DNA from: Planctomycetes bacterium MalM25
GTDB taxonomy: Bacteria > Planctomycetota > Planctomycetia > Pirellulales > Lacipirellulaceae
DNA: 64,000 nucleotides
Reading direction: 5' to 3'
Assembly (NCBI GenBank): GCA_007745835.1
Contig: CP036424.1
Coordinates: 3,831,968-3,895,967 of the forward strand
The notes below the pieces were generated by a model, which was not told the origin of the DNA, did not search any database, and was given only the letters and a program-made list of their open reading frames with translations. Both the position numbers and the translations under genes were made by a program. Of this stretch, positions 39,949-53,084 are shown one piece after another. Position 1 is the stretch's first letter. Every line of letters begins with the position of its first letter.

Positions 39949-40600
39949 CGGTGCCCTCCTCGCCGTACCGATCGCGGAGCCGCTTGATGCTGCGCAGCCA
40001 GAGCATCCGCACCGCGCCGGAAGATCGCTCCATCCGCTCGCCGATCGTCGCGAAGTCGAGGCACTCCTCGTGGCGGAGACGCAGCACCTCGCGGTAGTCG
40101 TCGGGCAGCTCGGCGAGCATCCGCGAGAGCCGCTCGGCGTTCTCGAACCGGTGCAGCGGCTTGGAGGGGGAATCCCCCCCGTCCGCCAGACGTCCCGCCA
40201 GGCCGGTCGCTGAGCGCTCGCCGCCGGTCGGAACCCGATCGATCGAGACCTCGCGGCGGATATCGCGTTTGGCCGTCTTCACGTGCTGCTCGACCGCCCG
40301 CAACAGGTTGTTCATGAGGATCCGCCGCAGCCAGCCGAGGAACTCCTCGGGCGTGGCCCCGCGGAAAGCGGGGAAGTCGCGGTGCGCCTCGTAGAAGGTC
40401 TCCTGGACCACGTCCGACGAGCTGACGCGGGTGCGGAGCCGGTCGTCCAGCTGCGAGGCGACGACGAGTTTCAGGTAGTTCGCGTGGAGCTGCATCAACC
40501 GCCCCAGCGACGCCTCGGAGCCACGCCGAGCGTCGTTGAGCAGGTCGGCGGTGAGGGCGCCCGAATGGCTCGTCATCAGGATCCGGTAAGGTGGGGGCAT
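39938..40600 (-). CDS. ECF-type RNA polymerase sigma factor
   Basis: A 220-residue sigma-70 family protein. Region 2: LMQLHANYLKLVVASQL, SSSDVVQETFYEAHRDFPAF, LGWLRRILMNNL; region 4: LAELPDDYREVLRLRHEECL, IGERMERSSGAVRMLWLRSI. The start is taken at 40598-40600 (preceded by GGAG); MTSHSG at 40574-40576 is also plausible. The much longer open frame reaches antisense into the neighbouring gene and was rejected. It overlaps the kinase gene by 11 bases; no separate anti-sigma gene is seen, so the kinase may control it, as in other planctomycete ECF pairs. Confidence 0.92.
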   Translation of the reverse strand: MPPPYRILMTSHSGALTADLLNDARRGSEASLGRLMQLHANYLKLVVASQLDDRLRTRVSSSDVVQETFYEAHRDFPAFRGATPEEFLGWLRRILMNNLLRAVEQHVKTAKRDIRREVSIDRVPTGGERSATGLAGRLADGGDSPSKPLHRFENAERLSRMLAELPDDYREVLRLRHEECLDFATIGERMERSSGAVRMLWLRSIKRLRDRYGEEGTGEA

Positions 40601-40742
40601 AGTCTCCGACCCTTCAGGGCCGAATCCCAGTCTACTCGTCACGATTGTTTTTGTGGCCTGCCACCCCCCTTGCCACCAACCCCTTGATAGCCAAGGTGTT
40701 ACGTATACGGAGAGGTCAACCACTTTCACCCGGAGCACCACA

Positions 40743-41168
40743 ATGAGCCGCCTCCTCCCGCTCGCCGCCGCCCTCTTGGCACTCACCAGCACGCTCACCC
40801 CGGCCGCGAAAGCGGACGAGGGGCCCCTGCACCCGATCGCCGCCGAGGTCGCTGAGCAGCTGGCCGATCCCGACCAACCCTTCACCTTGATCGTTAACTT
40901 TAGCGTGCAGGACGCGGAAAAGTTCATAGCCGTGATGACCGACCCGATCGTCCAGACGGCCAAGGAGGAGGGCAACGTCAACTACCGACTGAGCCAGAGC
41001 CTCAAGCAGCCGACCGAGTTCACGCTCTACGAGCAGTGGCAAGATCTTGCGTCGCTCGACAGCCACCTTAAGCAGCCTTACCTCGTAAAGCTGGTTAAAG
41101 ACTTTCACGAGGCCCTCGCCGCGCCGCCCAAGCTCACCGTGCAGAAGACGATCCAAGTCGGGGAATAG
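40743..41168 (+). CDS. Secreted antibiotic-biosynthesis-monooxygenase (ABM) domain protein
   Basis: A 141-residue protein with signal peptide (LLPLAAALLALTSTLTPAAKA). The rest is a single ABM ferredoxin-like fold: FTLIVNFSVQDAEKFIAVM, GNVNYRLSQSLKQPTEFTLYEQW, LDSHLKQPYLVKLVKDF. Cytosolic relatives include quinol and heme-degrading monooxygenases; an exported form is less usual and its substrate is unknown. It sits 48 bases before nei. Confidence 0.82.
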   Translation: MSRLLPLAAALLALTSTLTPAAKADEGPLHPIAAEVAEQLADPDQPFTLIVNFSVQDAEKFIAVMTDPIVQTAKEEGNVNYRLSQSLKQPTEFTLYEQWQDLASLDSHLKQPYLVKLVKDFHEALAAPPKLTVQKTIQVGE

Positions 41169-41216
41169 AATCGCCGGCGAGTCGATTCGGCGTTGCAGCA
41201 GACGAAGCATCTCCTC

Positions 41217-42038
41217 ATGCCCGAAGGCCACACCCTCCACCGCCTCGCCCGCGACCACGGCAAGCTGTTCGTCGGCGAACGACTCGCCGCTCGCAGCCCG
41301 CAGGGGCGGTTCGCGGACGAGGCGAAGCGGCTCAGCGGGCGCGAGCTGCTCAGCGTGGAGGCGGTGGGCAAGCACCTCTTCTACCGCTGGGGCCCCAATG
41401 GGCGCTCGAAGAGCGAGACGCGGCTGCACATCCACCTGGGTCTGTACGGCAAGTTCCGGCTCCACACGAAGCGTGACGCGGAGGGCGCGTGGCCCGAGCC
41501 ACGTGGCGCGGTGCGGCTGCGCGTCGAGGGCGACGACGCGACGTTCGACCTGAACGGGCCGAACACGTGCGAGTTGATCGACGAGGCCGCCTACCGCCAT
41601 CACGTCGAGCGGCTCGGCCCCGACCCGCTGCGCAAGGACGCCGACCCGGAGCGCGCCTGGAGCAAGATCGAGCGCAGCCGCTCGTCGATCGGTGGCTTGC
41701 TCATGAACCAAGAAGTCATCGCGGGCGTGGGCAACATCTACCGCTGCGAGGCGTTGCACCTGCTGGGCATTCACCCCGATCGTCCCGGCAAGGAGGTCGG
41801 TCGGAACGAGTTCGACCGCCTGTGGGCGTTGCTGGTCGACCTGATGAAGCTCGGCGTGAAGCACAACCGGATCATCATTGCCGACGCCGGCCAGTTCGGG
41901 AAAACGCCCGGCCGCCTGACGCGTGACGAGCGGCTACGGATCTACAAGAAACCGAACTGCCCCGTCTGCGGCGCCGCGATCGACCAGTGGAAGATCGCCG
42001 GCCGGAAGGTCTACGCCTGCGGCGTCTGCCAGGACTGA
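41217..42038 (+). CDS. nei: Fpg/Nei-family DNA glycosylase-lyase (endonuclease VIII type)
   Basis: A 273-residue base-excision enzyme. The start must be 41217, because the catalytic N-terminal proline directly follows Met (MPEGHTLHRLA); an upstream TTG frame would bury it. PEGH rather than PELP points to the Nei branch. Other motifs: catalytic Lys in AVGKHLFYRW, LLMNQEVIAGVGNIYRCEAL (helix-two-turn-helix) and a C-terminal zinc finger CPVC...CGVC. It removes oxidised pyrimidines and cuts the abasic site. The lhr helicase gene begins 53 bases downstream; the nei-lhr neighbourhood also occurs in mycobacteria. Confidence 0.93.
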   Translation: MPEGHTLHRLARDHGKLFVGERLAARSPQGRFADEAKRLSGRELLSVEAVGKHLFYRWGPNGRSKSETRLHIHLGLYGKFRLHTKRDAEGAWPEPRGAVRLRVEGDDATFDLNGPNTCELIDEAAYRHHVERLGPDPLRKDADPERAWSKIERSRSSIGGLLMNQEVIAGVGNIYRCEALHLLGIHPDRPGKEVGRNEFDRLWALLVDLMKLGVKHNRIIIADAGQFGKTPGRLTRDERLRIYKKPNCPVCGAAIDQWKIAGRKVYACGVCQD

Positions 42039-42091
42039 GTGAGACAGCGGGCGCCTTGCCATCCGGGCGAACTGGTGAACACTAGAGCACC

Positions 42092-46885
<4,794 letters not shown>

Positions 46886-46945
46886 CACTGCCGTCAGACG
46901 GCCGCGCCATCGGAGCAATCCTCAAGGTCGCGGCGACCGCACCCG

Positions 46946-47944
46946 ATGTCTGAGGATGAGGACGCGCCGCCTCCGGTGCGCTCTGAATCGTTTCGTCGCC
47001 AGAACGCCGACGCCATGACCGACCCCTACGTGATCTACGACACGCTCTCCTTCGACGCCGATCCCAACGGATCGCCCGAGGGCGATGTCGGTCCCGCGCC
47101 GAGCGCCGAGAAGAAGTTGCCGCCGATCTTGGCGCGGCTGCCGAAGCTCGAGCCGGCGCCGCCCAAACCGAAGACGCGTCAACGTTTCGACGCGGCCGAA
47201 TCGCCCCACGCGCCCGCTTTCCTGGGCGAGATAAACCCGTTCGGCGAGACGGGCACGCTCGCGTCCCCCGCGTCCATGCCGACGGCGGGTTTCGATCCGG
47301 TCGCGACGATCCGCATCGATACGGTGACACCGACCACGATCGATGCGCCGGAGAAGCGCGAGCCACAGCGCGGGCCTAGCGAAGCAGCCGGCCCCGCGAC
47401 CATCCCGTTCCGTCCCGTCGCTGACGAGGCCCCGTCTGCCGACGCGGCCCCCGGATTGGTCGCGGACGACGAACCGTGGGCAACCACGCTGCTCGAGATC
47501 GAGTCGACCATCCAGCCGTACTCCCGCTGGATCGCGTTGGCCGCCCTGCTCGCCGCGATGGGGCTCACCGCGGTGATCCTGCAGGGTGGCGGACGCCCCG
47601 CCGTGGACGACTCGACCGCGCCGGCAACCTTGGGCGCTCCGGCTGGCGGAGCCTTTGCCGGCAACGAACCGGTCGAGCCCGTCGTTGAAGAGAGCCTCTC
47701 TTGGCCCTCGGTCGAGCCGATCGATTCCACGTCGGGCGGCGGGAGCCTGAGTCCCCTGAATGAGCCGGGGGTCGCGGTCGCGCAGACGCCACCCCCGACC
47801 GTGGCGGCGGGCCCCGCCTCCGCGTCACGCAGCCCGGGGCACGCCCGCCTGACCGGCGAGGTGCTTGAGCCGAGCCATCCGCGGATCGACGTCGCCGACG
47901 CCGCCAACCGCCCCGCGTACCCGGAAACGGAACTCCGACGATGA
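46946..47944 (+). CDS. Proline-rich single-pass membrane protein of a three-gene ATPase locus
   Basis: A 332-residue protein with no recognised domain. About 195 N-terminal residues are acidic and Pro/Ala-rich; one transmembrane helix lies at about 195-212 (WIALAALLAAMGLTAVIL), followed by about 120 low-complexity residues rich in Pro, Ser and Gly. A second start at 47015 (MTDPYVIYDTLSF) is plausible. Its stop overlaps the next start (ATGA). Position and topology suggest a membrane adapter for the two downstream ATPase-like proteins. Confidence 0.7.
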   Translation: MSEDEDAPPPVRSESFRRQNADAMTDPYVIYDTLSFDADPNGSPEGDVGPAPSAEKKLPPILARLPKLEPAPPKPKTRQRFDAAESPHAPAFLGEINPFGETGTLASPASMPTAGFDPVATIRIDTVTPTTIDAPEKREPQRGPSEAAGPATIPFRPVADEAPSADAAPGLVADDEPWATTLLEIESTIQPYSRWIALAALLAAMGLTAVILQGGGRPAVDDSTAPATLGAPAGGAFAGNEPVEPVVEESLSWPSVEPIDSTSGGGSLSPLNEPGVAVAQTPPPTVAAGPASASRSPGHARLTGEVLEPSHPRIDVADAANRPAYPETELRR

Positions 47945-48846
47945 CCACCACCGACCGGGCCTTCATCGCCGCGATCCAGCAAGCCAGCGCTGGCGCTGCG
48001 CCCACCGCTCCCCGGCTCACGCCCGACGCGCCCGAACCGACGGTCGCGGCGCCGCACTTCACGACGACGATCACCACCGACGAGGCGACCGCCGTCGCCC
48101 CGAGCAGCGATCCGGTCGCCGCGCCGCCGACGACCGGCAAGGCCCCGTTGTCGGAGCACCTCGCCCGACGGCGCGAGCAAGCGGCCGCGATGAAGGTGGC
48201 GCCACGCGACCGGCCGCTGCGTCCCGGTGTCGAAGTCGAGTCGTTCGACTGGCCCGAGTTGGCCGTCGAGCTGGAGCACACCGCCCGACGCCCGCTGCTC
48301 GATCTGATCGCGCGGGCGACACGGCGTGGCGTTTCGGCGGAGACACCGGCCCTCGCCCTGCTGGCCGCCCGCCCCGACGTGGGCGCTTCGACCACGCTGC
48401 TCGCCACCGCACGGCTGATCGCCGGCTTGGGGGGCAAGGTCGCGATCCTCGACACCTCGCCTTTGGGCGCCGCGTCGATGCTGGGCGTGCGGCGCGTCGC
48501 TCACCTCGACGGGCGGATCGATCCGCTCGGGATCGACGACCTGCTGATCGCCAGCCGCGACGGGGGGGTCTCCGTCTTGTCGACATGCCACAACGACGAG
48601 GGCTCCCTCTTCGGCGCCGCGCTCGAACGTTTGACCGACACGCACGACCTCGTGCTCATCGATGCGGGCGACACCGGTTCGGTGGCGCCGGCGATCCTCG
48701 GCGAGCCGTTCGCCGGCGTGGCGTTGCTGCTGATCGACTCGGCCGACCACGACCCGGTCACCCGGCGACAAACCGTCACCGTGCTGGCGGAGGCGGGCGT
48801 CTCCGTGGCCGGCATCGTAGAAACGCAAGCCGAATCCGAAGCCTGA
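47941..48846 (+). CDS. ParA/BY-kinase-like protein with degenerate P-loop
   Basis: A 301-residue protein. The first 100 residues are Pro/Thr-rich. The rest resembles the CpsD/CapB (bacterial tyrosine kinase) or ParA fold: P-loop-like segment ARPDVGASTTLLATARLIAG (residues 143-162), GGKVAILDTSPLG (Walker A'-like), then HDLVLIDAGDTGSVAPAIL (Walker B-like). The P-loop Lys of GKST is missing (GAST), so ATP binding may be lost or altered. No C-terminal tyrosine cluster is present. It lies between a membrane protein and an ExeA-like ATPase, as the tyrosine kinase does in exosortase-linked EPS loci of Proteobacteria. Function is inferred. Confidence 0.72.
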   Translation: MTTTDRAFIAAIQQASAGAAPTAPRLTPDAPEPTVAAPHFTTTITTDEATAVAPSSDPVAAPPTTGKAPLSEHLARRREQAAAMKVAPRDRPLRPGVEVESFDWPELAVELEHTARRPLLDLIARATRRGVSAETPALALLAARPDVGASTTLLATARLIAGLGGKVAILDTSPLGAASMLGVRRVAHLDGRIDPLGIDDLLIASRDGGVSVLSTCHNDEGSLFGAALERLTDTHDLVLIDAGDTGSVAPAILGEPFAGVALLLIDSADHDPVTRRQTVTVLAEAGVSVAGIVETQAESEA

Positions 48847-48892
48847 CCGCACCCGCGCGACGTCACCCTACTCCGCCGACCACGGCCCGACG

Positions 48893-49732
48893 ATGTACCT
48901 CGACTACTGGCAACTCGCCGCGAAGCCCTTCGAGCCGCTCGGCGCCGACGGGTCGTTCTACTACCCGGGCGAATCGCACGAGGGCGCGCTCTCGAAGCTG
49001 ACGTACGCCGTCCGGCAAGGCCGCGCCGCCGCCGCGTTGGCCGGCCCCAGCGGAGTCGGCAAAACGCTGCTGATCGACCGGCTCACCCGGCAGTTCGCCA
49101 ACTCGCAGGGCGAGGGACCGACGCGCGTCGTCCACGCCGTCTTCCCCGAGATGTCCAGCCGCGACCTGCTCGCCTATCTCGCCGAACGGCTCGACGCCCC
49201 CGCCGTCTCCTCGGCGCCAAGCGGGGCCATCGAGGAATCGGTTCGGCGGCTCGAGGCGCTCGCCGAACGCAACGCAACCACCGGCGAACGCCAGCTGCTG
49301 GTCATCGACGAGGCCCACCTGCTGGAGGACTGCGGCGCACTCGAAACCCTCCGGCTGGTGACCAACTTCCGTGCGGGCCACGGGGCGGCGTTCACGCTGC
49401 TGCTGGTCGGCCAGATGGGCTTGCTCTCGGCGATCGCTCGGAAGCCGACGTTCGACGAGCGACTCGACGTGAAGACGCTGCTCCGCGGATTCACCGCCGA
49501 GGAGACCGCCGCCTACGTCCGCCACCGCCTGTCGGCCGCCGGCGCGACCCGCGAGCTGTTCACCGCCGAGGCCCTCGCCCAGACGTTCGCCCACTCGGGC
49601 GGCTACGCGCGGCGTATCGATCGGCTGTGCGACTTGGCGCTGGTGGTCGGCTTCGCCGACCGGCGGCCGGAGATCGGGGCGCGCGAGATCGACTCGGTCC
49701 ACCACGAACTGGTGGCGGTCGGCTCGAACTGA
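48893..49732 (+). CDS. ExeA/GspA-like AAA+ ATPase
   Basis: A 279-residue ATPase starting MYLDYWQLAAKPFEPLGADG, typical of ExeA-like proteins. Walker A is GPSGVGKTLL (residues 51-60), Walker B is LLVIDEAHLL, and sensor and arginine regions follow (VTNFRAGHGAAFTLLLVGQ, FDERLDVKTLLRGFTAEE). Relatives work with type II secretion (ExeA) or occur as the PEP-CTERM/XrtA system-associated ATPase. It follows the ParA-like gene after 46 bases in the same direction. Its own catalytic motifs look intact, unlike its neighbour. Confidence 0.87.
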   Translation: MYLDYWQLAAKPFEPLGADGSFYYPGESHEGALSKLTYAVRQGRAAAALAGPSGVGKTLLIDRLTRQFANSQGEGPTRVVHAVFPEMSSRDLLAYLAERLDAPAVSSAPSGAIEESVRRLEALAERNATTGERQLLVIDEAHLLEDCGALETLRLVTNFRAGHGAAFTLLLVGQMGLLSAIARKPTFDERLDVKTLLRGFTAEETAAYVRHRLSAAGATRELFTAEALAQTFAHSGGYARRIDRLCDLALVVGFADRRPEIGAREIDSVHHELVAVGSN

Positions 49733-49736
49733 GCGC

Positions 49737-51281
49737 TCAGGAGCGTCGTGCCGCAAGCCCCGCGAGGGCGAGCAGCACCAGCCACGACGACGCCGGCTCG
49801 GGCACGGCGATCGCCGGCGACGTGGCGCCGTAGTTGTTCGCCCACACGGTGTAGCCCGCTTGGCTGCTGTCCGGCGAATCGCCGTCGCGCCACACGGTGT
49901 AGTCGGCGGCGTCAACGACGCCGTCGTCGTTGTAGTCGCCGGCGAGCGTGGCGGCGACGACCTCGAAGTTCACCGGGATCTCGATGAGGCTATTCTCAGC
50001 CCCTTCGCTGCCGGTGGTGAGCGTGATGAGGCCCGAGCGCATGCCGAGAACCGAGGTGTCCAGCGGCAAGAGGTAGTCGTCCCCATCGCCGAGAGCGACC
50101 TCTTGGCCCGAGAACGCACCGGAGACATCGCCGCTGGTGCTGATCGAGTAATCGAGCTCGTCGGCGCCAACGGCGGCGACCACCGAGGCCTCGTTGAGGA
50201 CGGTCAAGGGGACCGAGAACCCCTCGCCCTGTTCGAGCGTCAGCGGGACCGTGCCGACCTCGTAACCCATCACCGCCGGCAGCTGATAGTCGACGACGAC
50301 CGGCAGGTGATCGCTGAAATTGTGCAACGCGTTGAGGACCGCCGAGCTCTGGCTCCGTCCCACAAGGGTGTTGTTGATCCGCGTGTTGTACGAGACGCCG
50401 TCGTTGCCAAACGCTTGGGTCGAATGCTCCAAGCCGGAGAGTCCGGTTGAGCTAGGGCCGAGGTAGCTGAGCCCCTCGCCATCGAGCAACTCGCTGGTGA
50501 CCAGCTGCAGGTCGAATCGATCGTCCAGGCCGCCGCTCGCGCCGCCGTCGGAAAGATTGGAGGTCCGGGTCGATTGCGTCAGGTGGACGGCGACGCCCGA
50601 GTTGGGGAACGAGGCGAGGCCGAGCGGGTCGATCGCTTGGCTAACACCGGCGGCGCGGTAGTTTGCGTAGGAGGCCTCGAAGCTGCGCAGGTTGAGGTCA
50701 CCCATGTACACGATGTTCGTGTTGGCGCCGAGGGCGTCCGCGTTGTTGCGGATGCTGATCGCTTCGGACGCACGGGTCGATTGGTCCGAGGAGCTGCTGC
50801 CCGCCTTCAGGTGGCTGTTGTAGGTATAGAGCGTCGCGTCGTCGGACGTGTAGCCGACCGGTTGAAACTCGTACCGCCACGTCGGGCGGGGCCCCGAGGT
50901 GAAGACCTGCGTGGTCGATTCGAGCGAGACCGTCGCCGTGTCGTAGACCGCCATGATCAGGTCGGAGCCCGAGCCCGAGAAAAAGGACTCGTAGGAGCTC
51001 ACCCCGAACAAGTCGTTCAGTTCGCCGGCGATCCGCGAAGCGGTCGTCTCGGTGAGCCCGAAGCGGCGTTGCTCTTGCAGGCCGATGATGTCCGGTCGCT
51101 TCGCGACACCGTTGCGGTCGGTGGCGGCGATCGCGCCAAAGATCGTCCGCACGTCGTCCAGATCCCCAGCACTGAACGGTTTGTCCAGCGTGTTGTACGA
51201 GACCACGCGCAGCTGCGCCGCGGCGGGCGCGGCACAGGCCAGCAGCAGGCAGGAGAAAGCGATTGCCAGAAGACGTTTCAT
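49737..51281 (-). CDS. Secreted endonuclease/exonuclease/phosphatase-family protein with dockerin repeat and PEP-CTERM tail
   Basis: A 514-residue protein. The start at 51279-51281 gives signal peptide MKRLLAIAFSCLLLACAAPA. Residues about 25-330 are an EEP (DNase I-like) fold: VVSYNTLDKPF, DIIGLQEQRRFG (catalytic Glu), NIVYMGDLNLRS, FSDHLPVVVDY (catalytic Asp-His). A beta-rich region follows, then a dockerin-like repeat (GDYNDDGVVDAADYTVWRDG) and a PEP-CTERM end (VPEPASSWLVLLALAGLA plus ARRS). Substrate could be nucleic acid, phosphoester or sphingomyelin-like; it cannot be decided. Confidence 0.88.
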   Translation of the reverse strand: MKRLLAIAFSCLLLACAAPAAAQLRVVSYNTLDKPFSAGDLDDVRTIFGAIAATDRNGVAKRPDIIGLQEQRRFGLTETTASRIAGELNDLFGVSSYESFFSGSGSDLIMAVYDTATVSLESTTQVFTSGPRPTWRYEFQPVGYTSDDATLYTYNSHLKAGSSSSDQSTRASEAISIRNNADALGANTNIVYMGDLNLRSFEASYANYRAAGVSQAIDPLGLASFPNSGVAVHLTQSTRTSNLSDGGASGGLDDRFDLQLVTSELLDGEGLSYLGPSSTGLSGLEHSTQAFGNDGVSYNTRINNTLVGRSQSSAVLNALHNFSDHLPVVVDYQLPAVMGYEVGTVPLTLEQGEGFSVPLTVLNEASVVAAVGADELDYSISTSGDVSGAFSGQEVALGDGDDYLLPLDTSVLGMRSGLITLTTGSEGAENSLIEIPVNFEVVAATLAGDYNDDGVVDAADYTVWRDGDSPDSSQAGYTVWANNYGATSPAIAVPEPASSWLVLLALAGLAARRS

Positions 51282-51334
51282 GATCTTTACGCTAACCAAC
51301 GACGGCGGATCCGGATAGGAAAATGACCGGGCAT

Positions 51335-51370
51335 AAAAAGAGCGGGGCGGCGCCAAGGCGCCGCCCCGCT
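51335..51370 (-). terminator. Rho-independent terminator between two PEP-CTERM genes
   Basis: A perfect 14-bp G/C stem (51341-51354 with 51357-51370, two-base loop) is followed on the minus strand by a T-run (51335-51339). It ends the transcript of the gene at 51416-52684, so the EEP gene downstream probably has its own promoter in the short gap. Confidence 0.9.
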
Positions 51371-51415
51371 GACGTGCTTCTGTGACGTTCTTTGGGAACG
51401 CCCTCGCTGCTCGGA

Positions 51416-52684
51416 TCAGCCCTGACGGCGGGCCGCGAACGCGCCCATCGCCAGAACGGCGAGGAGGGCGGCGGTCGGCTCCGGAACGGCGACGCCCGAC
51501 GCCGAGCTGCCCCAGTTGTTGAGCAGAGCGGTCAGCTCATCGTCGCCGACACCCGGGGCGGTCGGCTGGAAGCCATCCCAACCCGCGGGCACGGGCGGGA
51601 CCGCCTGACCCCAGTTGCTGAGCAGCAGGGTCAGGTCGCCATCGCCAACGGAACCGTTGCCGTCGAAGTCTCCTTCGAGAACCATCGTGTCGTCGCCTTC
51701 GCTCAACAGGATGTCATCGAACGACAGGTACTCGTTCCCGCCGTTTCCGACGCCGTTGAGCATCAGGGTGAGGACCGAACCGCTCCCCGTGAGGGCGGTC
51801 GTGTAGGTCGTGAGGTCGTCGGCGGAGATGATTTCGTCGACCAGCGTGCCATCGCCCGAAGTGATCGCAAGCGGATCGATCGTCGGAGCGAACTCGGCCT
51901 GATTGAAAGTGCCGTTTCCATTGGTGACCGTGTAGGCGCGGATGTCTTCAAATCCACCGGCAAACTCGACGGGGATCACACCATCCTCGGCGGCCGTGTC
52001 GCCGTCCATTCCATCGTCACCAGGGTGGTAGGCGAGGAAGCCCTGGGTCGGGCCGTTATCGACCAGGTCCTCCCACTCGGTCTCGTTGAAGAAGCTGCTG
52101 CCGATGCGGTCGAAGAAGTCGCCGTCGTCCATCGTGTAACCGTAAGCGGCGCCTTCCAGGCCGGTCAACGTGAAGGCGGGCAGGACCGGGCCGTCGTCGA
52201 TCTGGTAGCTGAACTCGTAGACATCCGAGGACTCGAACTCACCGACCATCGCGAAGTCGATCGACAGCTCCAGGTTGCTGCGACCAGCGACGTTGAACTC
52301 CCACTCGGCGGAAACCGTGCCGCCGGGGTTCTGGCCGTTCTCGACATCGACCAGCAGGAAGAAGTTGTCGGTCTTGGTCTCGGGGATGTAGCCGATCGAG
52401 TCCGTCGGGAAGACCGACACCGAGTCGTCATTGACGTCGTTCGGAACATCTTCACGGGTCACGATGCCAAACCGGTCGAAGAAGCTGCCGCCGGGCGAGA
52501 AGGTGCCCGGGGGATCGTTCGAGTTGTTGTCCGGCGTGTACATCGAAGAGGTCGGCTGAGCGACCCCGTTGCTGGCGCCTCCGTCAAAGTCTTCACCGGC
52601 GAAAGGCGTCGAAGCCGACGCCGCGAGCGGCAGGCAGGCCAACGCGGCCAGCATCATCCCTGTGCGAGCTGAGAGCATCATCAT
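51416..52684 (-). CDS. PEP-CTERM protein with dockerin-like repeats, unknown function
   Basis: A 422-residue exported protein. The start at 52682-52684 precedes a signal peptide (ARTGMMLAALACLPLAASAS). The body is acidic and beta-rich (DNFFLLVDVENGQNPGG, LELSIDFAMVGEFESSD) with calcium-binding-like Asp/Asn runs, resembling lectin or lamin-tail-like surface proteins but not firmly recognised. C-terminal repeats (GDFDGNGSVGDGDLTLLLSN and GDDELTALLNNWG) are dockerin-like. It ends VPEPTAALLAVLAMGAFAARRQG. Followed by a strong terminator. Confidence 0.82.
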   Translation of the reverse strand: MMMLSARTGMMLAALACLPLAASASTPFAGEDFDGGASNGVAQPTSSMYTPDNNSNDPPGTFSPGGSFFDRFGIVTREDVPNDVNDDSVSVFPTDSIGYIPETKTDNFFLLVDVENGQNPGGTVSAEWEFNVAGRSNLELSIDFAMVGEFESSDVYEFSYQIDDGPVLPAFTLTGLEGAAYGYTMDDGDFFDRIGSSFFNETEWEDLVDNGPTQGFLAYHPGDDGMDGDTAAEDGVIPVEFAGGFEDIRAYTVTNGNGTFNQAEFAPTIDPLAITSGDGTLVDEIISADDLTTYTTALTGSGSVLTLMLNGVGNGGNEYLSFDDILLSEGDDTMVLEGDFDGNGSVGDGDLTLLLSNWGQAVPPVPAGWDGFQPTAPGVGDDELTALLNNWGSSASGVAVPEPTAALLAVLAMGAFAARRQG

Positions 52685-53084
52685 TGGGTCTCGTAGGTTG
52701 TGGGGAACCAAAAGGTGATCAAGAGTGTCTAAGCAGAGACCGACCAGATGGCGTGCGTTGAGTCGGCCAATCGATTATTACACGCACGGCCCTCCTGCGG
52801 GGGGCGTGCAAGCCGAGGCCGTTGGCCCAGGCGGGGGGAGCTGAGGGCGTCTAGGTGGGAAACATTTTCTGGATGGAGCCTTCCTCCTCAGTCATTTCGA
52901 GGCAGGGAAAGCCGTTGCAACGAGATCACGAGATGACCCCCTGCGCAACACGGCCGATTCTAATCTCCTCCTCTTGCCCTCGCGACGGTTAGAAACGCAA
53001 TTTCCGTGATTCTTCTCACAAGCGGACACCATTCGAGACGCTCCCTGGCGCCGCTAGCCCCCTGGGGCGGCTAAACTCTCGGGC
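52685..53084. other. Intergenic region between divergent PEP-CTERM gene and larB
   Basis: This 400-base gap separates divergent genes, so promoters for both must lie here. I see no gene, clear repeat or RNA. A/T-rich patches near 52770-52780 and 52860-52870 are the best candidates for promoter sites. Confidence 0.4.

Noticed and set aside
47179-48852. 557-codon minus-strand ORF
   Set aside because: Antisense to two genes that are better supported by overlap, fold and codon bias.
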